Position numbers and translations under genes: made by a program. Shown one piece after another: positions 47,238 to 55,548 of a stretch of 64,000 bases of DNA. The stretch's first letter is position 1. Each line of letters starts with the position of its first letter. The stretch spans positions 4,483,501-4,547,500 of the forward strand of contig NZ_CP031555.1 of NCBI RefSeq assembly GCF_003403095.1, given 5' to 3'. This DNA is from Thalassospira indica (GTDB lineage: Bacteria > Pseudomonadota > Alphaproteobacteria > Rhodospirillales > Thalassospiraceae). The notes beneath the pieces are model-generated. The model did not search any database, was not told where the DNA came from, and saw only the letters and a program-made list of their open reading frames with translations.

Positions 47238-47726
47238 TCAGTCCAGCGTAACTTCAGCCACCTCAAGCCCGCCCCAAGGACGCTCGGTGATGAAGTAGCC
47301 GAGGCGGTTCACGAGGTGCCAGCCGCTCAAAATGACAAGCTCGTCTTCAGCTTGAACCAGTGTCCAAATGCACTCGCTATTTTGACGGCGAACGTATTCT
47401 TGTTCGGCACCATAGGTCTCGAACATGAGCCCGTCGTAGGGCGCGCCCTGGCAAAGCTCATTGGCGATGGGGCGATACTTTTCGCACCACTGATCGTAGG
47501 TCAATGAAGGCTCGGCTTCTGGCTCGACAGGCCCAACAAAGTAGGTGGTGAGCTCGTGCTCCTCGCCCTCAGCTGGGCCAGCATCCGGCAGCTCGCCAGC
47601 ACGAAAGCGTTCCAGTGCGATGGCTTCGGGGTCGGTCACATCATCGCCCATCTCGACGTGGTAGCGATAGACAGTGAGCTGCTCGATGGTGATTTCGACA
47701 AGTTCAGGTTTTTGGGTTTCAGTCAT
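47238..47726 (-). CDS. Acidic hypothetical protein of the element 2 backbone
   Basis: 162 residues behind AAGGA. It is strongly acidic, beginning MTETQKPELVEITIEQLTVY with a tryptophan-containing C-terminal half (CIWTLVQAEDELVILSGWHL). It lies downstream of the DUF736 gene in the same direction, probably in one operon. No catalytic motif is visible. Confidence 0.7.
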   Translation of the reverse strand: MTETQKPELVEITIEQLTVYRYHVEMGDDVTDPEAIALERFRAGELPDAGPAEGEEHELTTYFVGPVEPEAEPSLTYDQWCEKYRPIANELCQGAPYDGLMFETYGAEQEYVRRQNSECIWTLVQAEDELVILSGWHLVNRLGYFITERPWGGLEVAEVTLD

Positions 47727-47809
47727 GGTTCGGTTCCTTCCGATTATGTTTATTGGCCACGTCGCCCGTCGCTCCGATCAAGGTCGGACGACGGGCTGGC
47801 GGCGGGGCA

Positions 47810-48103
47810 TTATCGCTTCCAGATCAGCAGGTGCTGGCCGTCACGCTCGATGAGGTTGGCGTAAACCGGAGCGGTGAAGCTCGGGTCGTCGAGGCGAACT
47901 GAGAGGTAAGCGTTGCCGCTCTTGCTCTTGCGCTTCCAAGCGCCGCCGATCTCGATGCCGTCTTCAGCGATGACGCGGAAGTCGGGAGCCTTGCCCTTGG
48001 TGTTGTCTGCGGGACTCAGCGTCAGCTTCGATTTCAGAGCCAGCGTGTGGATTTCGCCGATGTAGCCGGTCTCGGTTTTGGTAAAGGTTGCGATGGTGGT
48101 CAT
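47810..48103 (-). CDS. DUF736 family protein
   Basis: 97 residues behind AGGAGA. The pattern TKTETGYIGEIHTLALKSKL, the EIGGAWKRKSKSGNAYLSVR motif and LDDPSFTAPVYANLIERDG define DUF736, a small family found on plasmids and ICEs of alphaproteobacteria. Its role is unknown. It has a family-B leader upstream. A divergent relative is encoded at 48804-49079. Confidence 0.92.
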   Translation of the reverse strand: MTTIATFTKTETGYIGEIHTLALKSKLTLSPADNTKGKAPDFRVIAEDGIEIGGAWKRKSKSGNAYLSVRLDDPSFTAPVYANLIERDGQHLLIWKR

Positions 48104-48190
48104 GGTATGTGTCTCCTGTTTTGGTTCGGAAGCCCGCGACCGTCGCGGGCCTTTCCATGGCCAAAATGAGAGACCGTCTCAGCCGGGCGC

Positions 48191-48300
48191 TGCACCCGCA
48201 GGGCCGAAACGCAGTGGAGGACGGCAAGCGGCCTGTTTCTTGTTTCGCGAGGAATGACTGAAGGTCAGGGGAAGAAACTGGCAAGTGCGCCGTTGCGGCG
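48191..48300 (-). promoter_or_regulatory. Family-B structured leader upstream of DUF736
   Basis: Plus-strand order: CACCCGCAGGG, AACGCAGTGGAGGACGGCAAG, CTGTTTCTTG (48233-48242), a short variable hairpin, GAAGAAACTG (48271-48280). GTTTCTT and AAGAAAC form a 7-bp stem. Two more copies precede the genes starting at 49910 and 61018. Confidence 0.7.
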
Positions 48301-48803
48301 ACTGGCGACGGGATCAATGACTGGCCATGTGAGGAAAGGCAGCGATGGGATGCGGCCAGGACAAAACGCCCCTGAGAGACACCCCTGCACCGCCCGTCGA
48401 TCTGAAAGCTCAGTGACGGCCATCGAGCGAAGCCGCGATAGTTTCGATCCCGACATGACGCCCCCGCATCCCGCCAAAGGCAATCAAGCCTCGCTCTGAT
48501 AGTCGTTATCAGAACGGATGAGAGATTGGTGCTGAGTGCCCTAGCCAGCGCAACACCATCGGATCGCACCGCGTAACAAGAGCTTTGCGCCTGCTCGTTC
48601 CCAACCTCCCACATTTGACGGATCGCCTGTCGCAGATATGCGATAGCCCCCAGCCCCGCCAACCCCGTCCCGCTCGCCCATTCGGGCGGCGGAGGGGTTC
48701 CCCGCTGATTGTGTCATCGGTGGCATGACTGAGTGACCATCCCTGTTTCTTTGCGAGCGACCGCCACTGCGGAGGTTGCAGCAACGAACGAAAGGGTAAG
48801 CTC
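48301..48803. other. Noncoding stretch with one palindrome
   Basis: No gene recognised. A perfect 7-bp inverted repeat (TCTGATA and TATCAGA with a GTCGT spacer) lies at 48495-48513 and could be an operator. The rest presumably holds the promoters of the genes on either side. Confidence 0.45.
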
Positions 48804-49079
48804 ATGCCAATCCTCGGCACTTTCCTCAAAGACGGTGATTGCCTGACTGGCATCATTCGCACTTCAACCACTCAGGCGCGCCTGACCTTTGCGTCTGACA
48901 GCAAGGGCATTCTTATTGCCAGCATTGACGGCCAGCCGGTCGGCCATGCCGAGCCTCGCCCCAGCGGCGATGGCATCACTTGCTTCGTCGTCTACCTGCA
49001 TCCCGACATCCTGCCGGATGCACCATTCGCTGCACTGGTTGCCAAAGGCTGCATCTTCATCCTGACCATGCGCCGCTAA
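48804..49079 (+). CDS. Divergent DUF736-like protein
   Basis: 91 residues. The N-terminus MPILGTFLKDGDCLTGIIRT matches the DUF736 opening (xGTFxK-G-xTGxIxT), but the AWK--S--GN-YLSV core is not retained. It is transcribed away from the true DUF736 gene and has its own terminator. Function unknown. Confidence 0.6.
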   Translation: MPILGTFLKDGDCLTGIIRTSTTQARLTFASDSKGILIASIDGQPVGHAEPRPSGDGITCFVVYLHPDILPDAPFAALVAKGCIFILTMRR

Positions 49080-49098
49080 CCTCACCAGCAAAAGAAAA

Positions 49099-49123
49099 GC
49101 CCTCTCATTCCTGAGAGGGATTT
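49099..49123 (+). terminator. Stem-loop terminator
   Basis: CCCTCTCA and TGAGAGGG form a perfect 8-bp stem with TTCC loop; the T run (ATTTGAT) is modest. Confidence 0.65.
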
Positions 49124-49295
49124 GATGCGTCTGTGCGCTAAAAGAATGGAATTAAAATTCACAACTGCAAAAATGGTTGAAATTATATTATAAAAATATA
49201 TATTTAACTCAGACTATTTCTTCTTCTCTTTTCCCGAAATCTATATTTTCTTCTTATGGAGAGCCTGCTTTGGAAAGAGTACGGCTGGAATTATT

Positions 49296-49595
49296 ATGAC
49301 GATTGACAATAATTGGTTCAGCGCACCGTTGGTGTTGCTATGGTTCTGCGCCGGTCTAGCAACCGAGACGATGTTCTACGCACCGTTCTACATCGCAGGA
49401 GTTCTTGCGACCCTGTTTATCGCCTATCTCGAAAAGAACGCCTGGTTCGTAGGGACTGCCTTTGGTCTACCAGCTGGCTTCATGACATACCTGACGTTCC
49501 TCCATGGGTTTGATGATCCGTTTCTGATCGTCGTTGGCTTACCCGTCGCAGGTTTCATGGCCATCATGGGCTACGGCCTGCCCCTTGATAAGTAG
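49296..49595 (+). CDS. Small three-helix membrane protein
   Basis: 99 residues with three hydrophobic segments (about 11-43, 50-68 and 75-93), starting MTIDNNWFSAPLVLLWFCAG. It is preceded by an AT-rich promoter-like region (49140-49260) and followed by a strong terminator. The size and topology recall VirB3/TrbD-like proteins or holin-like proteins, but no motif supports either. Confidence 0.6.
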   Translation: MTIDNNWFSAPLVLLWFCAGLATETMFYAPFYIAGVLATLFIAYLEKNAWFVGTAFGLPAGFMTYLTFLHGFDDPFLIVVGLPVAGFMAIMGYGLPLDK

Positions 49596-49615
49596 CCCGA
49601 GCCACACTTCTCGAT

Positions 49616-49648
49616 AATCCGCCTCCAGAAATGGGGGCGGTTTTTTTA
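49616..49648 (+). terminator. Rho-independent terminator
   Basis: CCGCCTCCA and TGGGGGCGG arms (one wobble) with GAAA loop and a run of seven T. Confidence 0.9.
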
Positions 49649-49664
49649 TTGAAAGCGGTGCGGA

Positions 49665-49910
49665 TTAAGCGGCTGCGCCAATCCAAGTGCCGAAGCCTTC
49701 AAAACGGTCGTCATATTCGTTGCCATATTGAGCCTCGGCCATGGCTGAGAACACATCTCCCGGTGCAACGCCGTTGTTGTAGGCGGTGGTAATGTCGCAA
49801 AGCTGTTCGTGGGTGGCGGGTTCGCCGAATTCGGCAATCAGCATAATGTCCACTTCGTAGGTGTATTCATCCCAGCTCATGTCGAGGTGTTTTTCGTTGG
49901 TGTAAGCCAT
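49665..49910 (-). CDS. Small acidic protein behind a family-B leader
   Basis: 81 residues from the ATG at 49910 (MAYTNEKHLDMSWDEYTYEV), behind AAGGA; the longer frame to 50303 runs through the leader. Rich in Asp, Glu, Tyr and Trp, with no catalytic motif. Its leader repeat links it to the DUF736 and ArdC genes. Confidence 0.65.
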   Translation of the reverse strand: MAYTNEKHLDMSWDEYTYEVDIMLIAEFGEPATHEQLCDITTAYNNGVAPGDVFSAMAEAQYGNEYDDRFEGFGTWIGAAA

Positions 49911-49993
49911 TGGTCTCGTCCTTTCGATTTTGGTTGTGGCCGGGGTCGTTCGGCCTTTCTGGCAACCAAAGGGCGGGGGCTTCAGGCGGACGA

Positions 49994-50105
49994 ATGCACC
50001 CGAAGGGACGAAACGCAGTGAAGGACGGGAAGCGGACTGTTTCTTGTTCCGCGAGGAAGTCGCCGTCAGGCGACGGGGAAGAAACTGGCGAGCGCACCGT
50101 TGCAT
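49994..50105 (-). promoter_or_regulatory. Family-B structured leader
   Basis: CACCCGAAGGG, AACGCAGTGAAGGACGGGAAG, CTGTTTCTTG (50037-50046) and GAAGAAACTG (50078-50087). The inner hairpin here is GTCGCC-gtca-GGCGAC, different from the other two copies yet fully paired. Confidence 0.75.
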
Positions 50106-50338
50106 CGGACGCCGCCCCCGCAAGGGTGCCAGTAAGTAAAGGCCAGGGCGACTTCGGCCAGAAGTCGAAAGGATCCTCAGAGACGCCATCCCACCGACAA
50201 AAACCGACGTGGAAAGCGGCGTTTTGGACACGGTAGCCATGATGCGACCTCTTCGCCGCGCCCTCCTCCACATTCTGCGACAAAGAAAAGCCCGCCTCAG
50301 CATTGGGCTGAGACGGGCAATTCAGGCCATGGAAGCTA

Positions 50339-50680
50339 TTATAGAAGCGACATTTGCCGCGAGGCAGCTTCCAGCTCCTTCCACTTGGGCGACTTCGCCT
50401 CCTCTTCCAGCCAAGCGCGCACATAGGCGACAGGGCCTCCTTCATGCTCGATGGCCTTGGCGTGGATGAAATGAGACCGATACCCCGTCTCGGTCATGGG
50501 CAGCGGACTGCGAGGCTCATCAAGCACCCTGATTTCCAGGTGCGCCATGCGCTCACCGTAGATTTCCTCGTAGGATGGCGACCAGCTGGGGCAGTAGCGC
50601 ACCTCGATGCGATACCCCTGCCAGTCTATCTGATGGATTTCGACCGCCCTTCGATTAGTCGTGCTCATGGTCTTACTCAT
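50339..50680 (-). CDS. Hypothetical protein coupled to DUF2958
   Basis: 113 residues from the ATG at 50680 (MSKTMSTTNRRAVEIHQIDW), behind AGGAGG. It overlaps the stop of the DUF2958 gene by 4 bases. QIDWQGYRIEVRYCPSWSPS and EGGPVAYVRAWLEEEAKSPKW are its most distinctive stretches; it resembles small conserved proteins of mobile elements. Function unknown. Confidence 0.7.
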   Translation of the reverse strand: MSKTMSTTNRRAVEIHQIDWQGYRIEVRYCPSWSPSYEEIYGERMAHLEIRVLDEPRSPLPMTETGYRSHFIHAKAIEHEGGPVAYVRAWLEEEAKSPKWKELEAASRQMSLL

Positions 50681-51102
50681 GCCCGCGCCTCCTTTCTGAG
50701 GTCGTTCATGACTTGGTCGCGGGCGGCATTGAGCGCGCGCGTGTCCTCGGTGATGCGCCCTGCGACGGTTGCCGCGCGCGCATAAACCCAGAGGCAATCC
50801 TCGCCTTTGAAGTGGCGGTCGCGCTCGATGCGCAGCCCAGCAGGGCCGCGCACGCTTTCCAGCTCACTTAGGCGCACCGAGCCAAGCTCGGGGCAGCCCA
50901 TGCCGAGGTCACACAGACCGAAGGCGATGTCTTCGTCTTCAGGGTCAATTTCGGAAAGCAGCCATGTGGCTGCGTTCCAAGGTGCAAAGAGCCTCACGAC
51001 AGGCTTGACGTGCACGATTTCTTCGCCCTCAGCTAAGCGTCGTGCGTTCAGCAGGCCGTTCGTTAAAAGCTCGAGCCGTTGGTCTTTAGTAATTAATTTC
51101 AT
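50677..51102 (-). CDS. DUF2958 domain protein, element 2 copy
   Basis: 141 residues from the ATG at 51102, behind AGGAGG; longer readings cross the noncoding leader. MKLITKDQRLELLTNGLLNA and KPVVRLFAPWNAATWLLSEI, with CPELGSVRLSELESV, match the family and its relative at 16449-16844. It heads a two-gene operon, separate from the ArdC gene 9 kb away. Confidence 0.88.
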   Translation of the reverse strand: MKLITKDQRLELLTNGLLNARRLAEGEEIVHVKPVVRLFAPWNAATWLLSEIDPEDEDIAFGLCDLGMGCPELGSVRLSELESVRGPAGLRIERDRHFKGEDCLWVYARAATVAGRITEDTRALNAARDQVMNDLRKEARA

Positions 51103-51744
51103 GGGGGCAGTCCTCCTTGATGGTTCAAGGCGAAAGACAGGTCGGCTCCATGCCGACCCGCCCAATCGGCAAAGCCGATCGCGCCTGACCCTCTGCCCAG
51201 CGGCGAGCGTCACAATCGGTGACAGCAGTATCCAAGGTGATGCGAGCGCCAGCCCAACGATAAGCGGCAAGAAAACCGCCCCGCACGGGGCAGCCATAAG
51301 CTGGCTCGAAGGGGTGAAATCCGCCGCCACCCGAATGGTGGCCTAAGCCACCCAGTCGATCACAGTCGCGGGCAGCGGCGGACGGCGACCTTGCAAGCGG
51401 TCGTGGCTGGCATAAGCTCGAAGGTGAGGGTCAAGCAAAGAACGCCGCAGCGCTCGCGCTGCGACCATCCCGTCCTGTATAATTTTTCGGCTTTAGTGCT
51501 GTACCGATTTTCGGTTTTGATGTCGAAATCCATTGGCACTGTAACAAACCGGGGGCGTTGCGGGGTCTCCCCGCTCGAAGGGGTGACGGAAAACGGCGCA
51601 AGAATCTGCTTGCGGCGGTTGCAGGCAGGGGAAGGCGTTCCCCACCCCCAAAAGGCATCGGCAAAAGCATAATGTCAGCTTTTTTATCATATAGCTTGAC
51701 TTTGTCAGCTTATACCCCCATATTGTAAACATAGGAGGGTGCAA
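51103..51744. other. Leader/intergenic region between backbone and defence cargo
   Basis: No gene recognised. It has two small hairpins close to the DUF2958 gene (GGTCGGC-tccat-GCCGACC; ATCGGC-aaa-GCCGAT), the shared GC-rich element at 51548-51660, and an AT-rich promoter-like patch at 51675-51730 for the downstream operon. That patch carries the repeated word GTCAGCTT. Confidence 0.5.
51548..51660 (+). repeat. GC-rich element shared with 17888-17985
   Basis: GGGGGCGTTGCGGGG, CTCCCCGCT, GGGGT, variable middle, CAGGGGAAGGCGTTCCCC. Same order and orientation as in element 1, and likewise directly before cargo genes. Confidence 0.5.
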
Positions 51745-52317
51745 ATGACTGACGGCCCATTCAAGAATCTAAAGCTCGACAGCCGCTCTAAGCGGTTCGC
51801 TGAAGCCGTTCAGACTGACGCCGTCGATCACGAAACCCGTTGCGCCCTTGCGAACGACGCAATCCTGCGTGGTATTCTGCGCGAAACCCAAGCGCTCATT
51901 CGGGCCCTCCGAGCATACGGCCAAGATGGCCAGCTTGACCTCGATCCAAAAGCGTCGATCAAAGCAATATTCGACGCCTGCCCGAAGTCAGAGTTTGGCG
52001 ATCACCTACAACGTGAAATCGGACTTCGACTTCACGAGGGAGAGGCATCGCAGGCGGCAATAGATAACGGCCTCGGAGCGGCGCTTGAAAGCGGTATCGG
52101 GGAGTTTCGCACCCGTACTCATGAGGCTTGTCTAGAAGCTCACCAAAGCGGCGAAATGCGAAAAGATCAGTTCGATAGGTTTGTTGAGGGGAGCAATCAG
52201 GCTCTCCAAGGCATCGACCGAAATCGAATTTTGGAGGCTCTCAAGGAGGGCAACAGAGGCGCGTTCAAAGAGGACGTTAAGAAAAAAGAAGGTCTAGATG
52301 AAGGGCCCAAGTTGTGA
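51745..52317 (+). CDS. Unknown helical protein heading the QueC-like operon
   Basis: 190 residues from the ATG at 51745 (MTDGPFKNLKLDSRSKRFAE), six bases after AGGAGG. It is predicted mostly helical (LANDAILRGILRETQALIRA; later DQFDRFVEGSNQALQGIDRN) with a charged tail. Its stop overlaps the QueC-like start by 4 bases. In Qat systems an uncharacterised protein precedes QatC, and by analogy this protein could be the substrate or partner of the QueC-like enzyme; that is inference. Confidence 0.75.
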   Translation: MTDGPFKNLKLDSRSKRFAEAVQTDAVDHETRCALANDAILRGILRETQALIRALRAYGQDGQLDLDPKASIKAIFDACPKSEFGDHLQREIGLRLHEGEASQAAIDNGLGAALESGIGEFRTRTHEACLEAHQSGEMRKDQFDRFVEGSNQALQGIDRNRILEALKEGNRGAFKEDVKKKEGLDEGPKL

Positions 52318-53699
52318 ATGTGATTAGTGATTTTCAGAAAGTTTCGGAGCGCCATCTCCATATTCTTGAGACTGGCAAGCAAGCGCCGCGTCGCGGGCGT
52401 AAAGAGTGCGTCTTCGCCACCATAGGATCGGAGATAAAGTGCGATAAGGATATCTTTGACAGCTACTCATATGAGGGCTGGAAAGACATTCATCACGACT
52501 TGCTGATTGTTTGCGCGGCGGTCGAGTATGCTGACCGCCGCTGGGCGCGGAGCGCTCGTCAGTGGTCGCGGCCAATACACGCAACGATTCCGGTGTTAGA
52601 GCTTGCGACCTGGCTTGATGCTAATGTGCAGCAACATCTCCGCGATACCCTGCGGCATCTGACCGGCGATGATTGGCGATTTACCTTCGTGCAAAACGAA
52701 GCGCCCGCGAGTGACAAAGACCGTCAACCGCCCCTCTTCCCGAACCAGAGGAAAGAGTTCGCCATCGCTTATAGCGAGGGCTTGGACTCATGGTGCGTAT
52801 CTGGGCTCTACAACGAAAACGATGTGGCGGTGCGGGTTCATGTCTCGAAATACCGGGCGCGACGACGCAAAGACGAGCAGCCATTTGACCGGCTGCCGTT
52901 CAACGTGACTGTGAAGCCCAGTCAGGAAGACAGCGCCCGTTCTCGCGGCTTCAAATTCGCAGCGATCACCGCGATCGCGGCTCACCTATCCAAGGTCAGC
53001 CGCATCATCGTGCCAGAAAGTGGCCAAGGGGCGCTTGGTCCCGTGCTGTTGCCGCTGCGGAATATCTACCCCGACTATCGCAATTACCCCACCTTCTTTC
53101 GTCGCATGGAGAAGTTCATCAAAGCCTTGCTGGGTGTTGACCTAACTTATGAGCAGCCTCGGCTGTGGCATACCAAAGGTCAGACGATAGCGGCATTTCT
53201 GGCAAAACCGGGCGTGAGCGCCGAACAGGTCATCAATACTCGTTCATGCTGGCAGCAACGACACAATGTCCGTGTCGGTGGCGGTAAGCCGCGCCAATGT
53301 GGTATATGTGCCGCTTGCCAGCTTCGGCGCATGAGCTTGCACGCCGCTGGCGTCGAAGAGCCTCTAGCGGCGTACAGCGTCTCTGACCTTCAAGCCTCGC
53401 GCTTTGAGAGTGCTCTACCAAAGCAGAACAGTTTCCAGCCGACTTCGACCCTGTACGAGTATGGATTTATGGGGACGCGGCACCTGCAACAGCTTACGGA
53501 TTTCGCGGCAGAGCCGGACGCGAAGCATAAGCCCTACGTGCTTGAGCTGGCGGAAGCTCTCGGAACATCGATGGTCGACGTTCAATCGAATCTCCGAGAC
53601 ATGCTGAACCGGCACTCAGAGGAATGGGCAGCATTCGTCGCAGCTCAGGGGGATGAGAGTTTTCTAACACTATGGACGAAGGGAGGCCGTTATGGCTGA
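52314..53699 (+). CDS. QueC-like (7-cyano-7-deazaguanine synthase-like) enzyme
   Basis: 461 residues from a GTG at 52314. The PP-loop ATP-binding motif is SEGLDS (154-159), matching the SGGLDS of QueC. Four cysteines C312, C329, C332 and C335 (CGICAACQLRR) match the QueC zinc site. It is twice the length of housekeeping QueC (about 230 residues), with a 145-residue N-terminal extension, like the QatC and type IV CBASS QueC-like proteins. No queuosine genes are nearby, so a defence role is more likely than tRNA modification. Confidence 0.85.
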   Translation: MNVISDFQKVSERHLHILETGKQAPRRGRKECVFATIGSEIKCDKDIFDSYSYEGWKDIHHDLLIVCAAVEYADRRWARSARQWSRPIHATIPVLELATWLDANVQQHLRDTLRHLTGDDWRFTFVQNEAPASDKDRQPPLFPNQRKEFAIAYSEGLDSWCVSGLYNENDVAVRVHVSKYRARRRKDEQPFDRLPFNVTVKPSQEDSARSRGFKFAAITAIAAHLSKVSRIIVPESGQGALGPVLLPLRNIYPDYRNYPTFFRRMEKFIKALLGVDLTYEQPRLWHTKGQTIAAFLAKPGVSAEQVINTRSCWQQRHNVRVGGGKPRQCGICAACQLRRMSLHAAGVEEPLAAYSVSDLQASRFESALPKQNSFQPTSTLYEYGFMGTRHLQQLTDFAAEPDAKHKPYVLELAEALGTSMVDVQSNLRDMLNRHSEEWAAFVAAQGDESFLTLWTKGGRYG

Positions 53700-54882
53700 T
53701 CTCAATGATCTGACCGCACAAGAAATCGGTCGTCGCCTTCGCCTTGCCCGTGAAAACGTGAAAATACGTCAGGACGAGGCGGCTAAGGTGATTGGCATGT
53801 CTCGCCCGACTCTCGTTTCCATCGAGAAGGGCGACCGGCGGGTTCGCATTCAAGAACTTCAGGCGTTAGCCAACCACTACGGCGTTTCGGTCAATGCGTT
53901 GCTCAGACGAGAGGCGGTGCACACCGACCTTGTGCCACGCTTCCGTCGCCTCCGCGAAACCGAGGAAGACCACACGGGCGAAGCCGTGAAGCTTCTAAAC
54001 GATCTGGTGAAAGCGGAAGTCGAGCTCGAGAACATACTCGGTATAGAGCGTCCGAAAAATTACCCGCCGGAACGAGGTATCAATGACGGCGATGTGATTG
54101 AGCTTGCCGAGAGCCATGCGCAAGGACTGCGCGACTGGCTTGGCTTGGGCTCAGGTCCGATTGCGGACATCTTCACGCTGATGGAGCTGGATCTCGGCAT
54201 CCGGCTGTACCAGCGACGGCTGTCATCTAAATCCAAAGTCGCAGGGCTGTTCACTTTTGACCAGAATTTGGGCGCGTGCATTCTCTTGAATGCCAATCAT
54301 CCGTGGGAGCGTCGTGTCCAGTCAGCAGCACACGAGCTAGGACATTTCATTGGCACGCGGCAGGCCCCCGAAGTTCTCGAAGAGAACGAGCAATTCCTGT
54401 CGCGTGAAGAGCGGTATGCGAACGCATTTGGGCGAGCATTCCTGACCCCCCGCAAGAGTTTCGAGCAGGCGTTTCGCCAGCTTATTGCTGGTTCGGACTC
54501 CCTCACTCGAAGGCATGTGATTTTGCTGGCCCACCAGCACAACATTTCCCGCGAAGCCTGCGTGCGCCGGCTGGAAGAACTGGGGCTGGTGAAAAAAGGC
54601 ATTTGGGCGTGGTTTGAAGCCAACGGCGGGATAACTAATGCACAGGCGCGCGATGTGCTGGGCAATGCAGCCACGAAAGCTGACCCGATAAAGGACGACG
54701 CAGACCAACCGGTGTCGCATCGGATGGGCTTGATGGCATATGCTGCTTGGAAGCGCGAACTTATGTCGGAGGGGCAATTAGCGGAGCTGTTGAACATTCG
54801 GCGTCTGGATTTGCGCGCCCTGCTCGATCAATTCGAACTGGAGGAGAGCGAAACGGATGACCTGTTCAAGCTCCCTCGCTGA
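53692..54882 (+). CDS. XRE HTH - ImmA/IrrE metalloprotease fusion
   Basis: 396 residues behind GGGAGG, overlapping the QueC-like stop by 8 bases. Residues 10-70 are a Cro/CI-type helix-turn-helix (QDEAAKVIGMSRPTLVSIEK). The zincin motif AAHELGHFIG is near 213-220, followed by ERYANAFGRAFLTPR. Proteins of this kind cleave repressors or stress regulators. Here it probably represses the operon or senses infection, and may act as antitoxin to the PIN protein encoded next. Confidence 0.92.
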   Translation: MADLNDLTAQEIGRRLRLARENVKIRQDEAAKVIGMSRPTLVSIEKGDRRVRIQELQALANHYGVSVNALLRREAVHTDLVPRFRRLRETEEDHTGEAVKLLNDLVKAEVELENILGIERPKNYPPERGINDGDVIELAESHAQGLRDWLGLGSGPIADIFTLMELDLGIRLYQRRLSSKSKVAGLFTFDQNLGACILLNANHPWERRVQSAAHELGHFIGTRQAPEVLEENEQFLSREERYANAFGRAFLTPRKSFEQAFRQLIAGSDSLTRRHVILLAHQHNISREACVRRLEELGLVKKGIWAWFEANGGITNAQARDVLGNAATKADPIKDDADQPVSHRMGLMAYAAWKRELMSEGQLAELLNIRRLDLRALLDQFELEESETDDLFKLPR

Positions 54883-55498
54883 TGATTTAACGCCGCTGGT
54901 TCTTGATACGAGCGTACTGATAAACCTGCACGCCTGCTCCCATGGCGTGCGGATTCTCACTGCTATTCCGAACGAAATTGCCATCCCTGACGTTGTGGTG
55001 CGGGAGTTAAGCCACGAGACGAGCCGGACCAATGGCGAGCATCAGTTCATCCAAGACATCCTCGCGCAGAATGTCGCGCGAGCTGTGTCTCTCGACGACG
55101 CCGGATGGGAGGTTTTCGGTAAGCTGACGACTGCCTCGCCGTCTTTGGGTGACGGTGAGGCGGCTACGATTGCGCTAGCAGCCACGAGTGGCTTCCGCCC
55201 CGTCATCGACGATGGCAAAGGCCGAAAAAGCGCTGCGATCTTGGTCCGCGAAAGCACGGCTGCATGGTCACTTGACCTTCTGCTGCACCCCCAGGTGCAG
55301 GCGGAATTGCCCAACGGCGGATACGTCGAAGCGGTCTATCGAGCGTTGAGCGAAGGCCGAATGAGAATTGATGAAGCCCGCTGCGATGCCGTCGTAAGAC
55401 TCATCGGTGCCGAACGGGCGTTATGCTGCACGAGCCTGCCAGGGTTCAAAGCGCGCAGGGAGATTTGGCGGCGCTGGTCTCAAACAGACAAAAGCTGA
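54857..55498 (+). CDS. PIN-like nuclease
   Basis: 213 residues starting at ATG 54857 inside the end of the preceding gene (26-base overlap). PIN features: D17 in LVLDTSVLINL, E near residue 50 (VVRELSHE), and the GDGEAATIALAAT stretch with a final VIDDGKGRKSA. It is the toxin partner commonly found with XRE-ImmA/IrrE proteins and the likely effector of the four-gene operon. Confidence 0.85.
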   Translation: MTCSSSLADDLTPLVLDTSVLINLHACSHGVRILTAIPNEIAIPDVVVRELSHETSRTNGEHQFIQDILAQNVARAVSLDDAGWEVFGKLTTASPSLGDGEAATIALAATSGFRPVIDDGKGRKSAAILVRESTAAWSLDLLLHPQVQAELPNGGYVEAVYRALSEGRMRIDEARCDAVVRLIGAERALCCTSLPGFKARREIWRRWSQTDKS

Positions 55499-55548
55499 AC
55501 GCGCTGCACGGCAAGGAGGCATTGCGACAGCCGCCGCTTTAGTCCCCG

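Noticed and set aside
48180..48300. CRISPR-like interpretation of the repeated leaders
   Set aside because: The copies are kilobases apart, each upstream of a gene, with no spacer array and no cas genes.
51745..55498. Assignment as a complete Qat system
   Set aside because: Only the QueC-like member fits; no QatA ATPase or TatD-like QatD gene is present.
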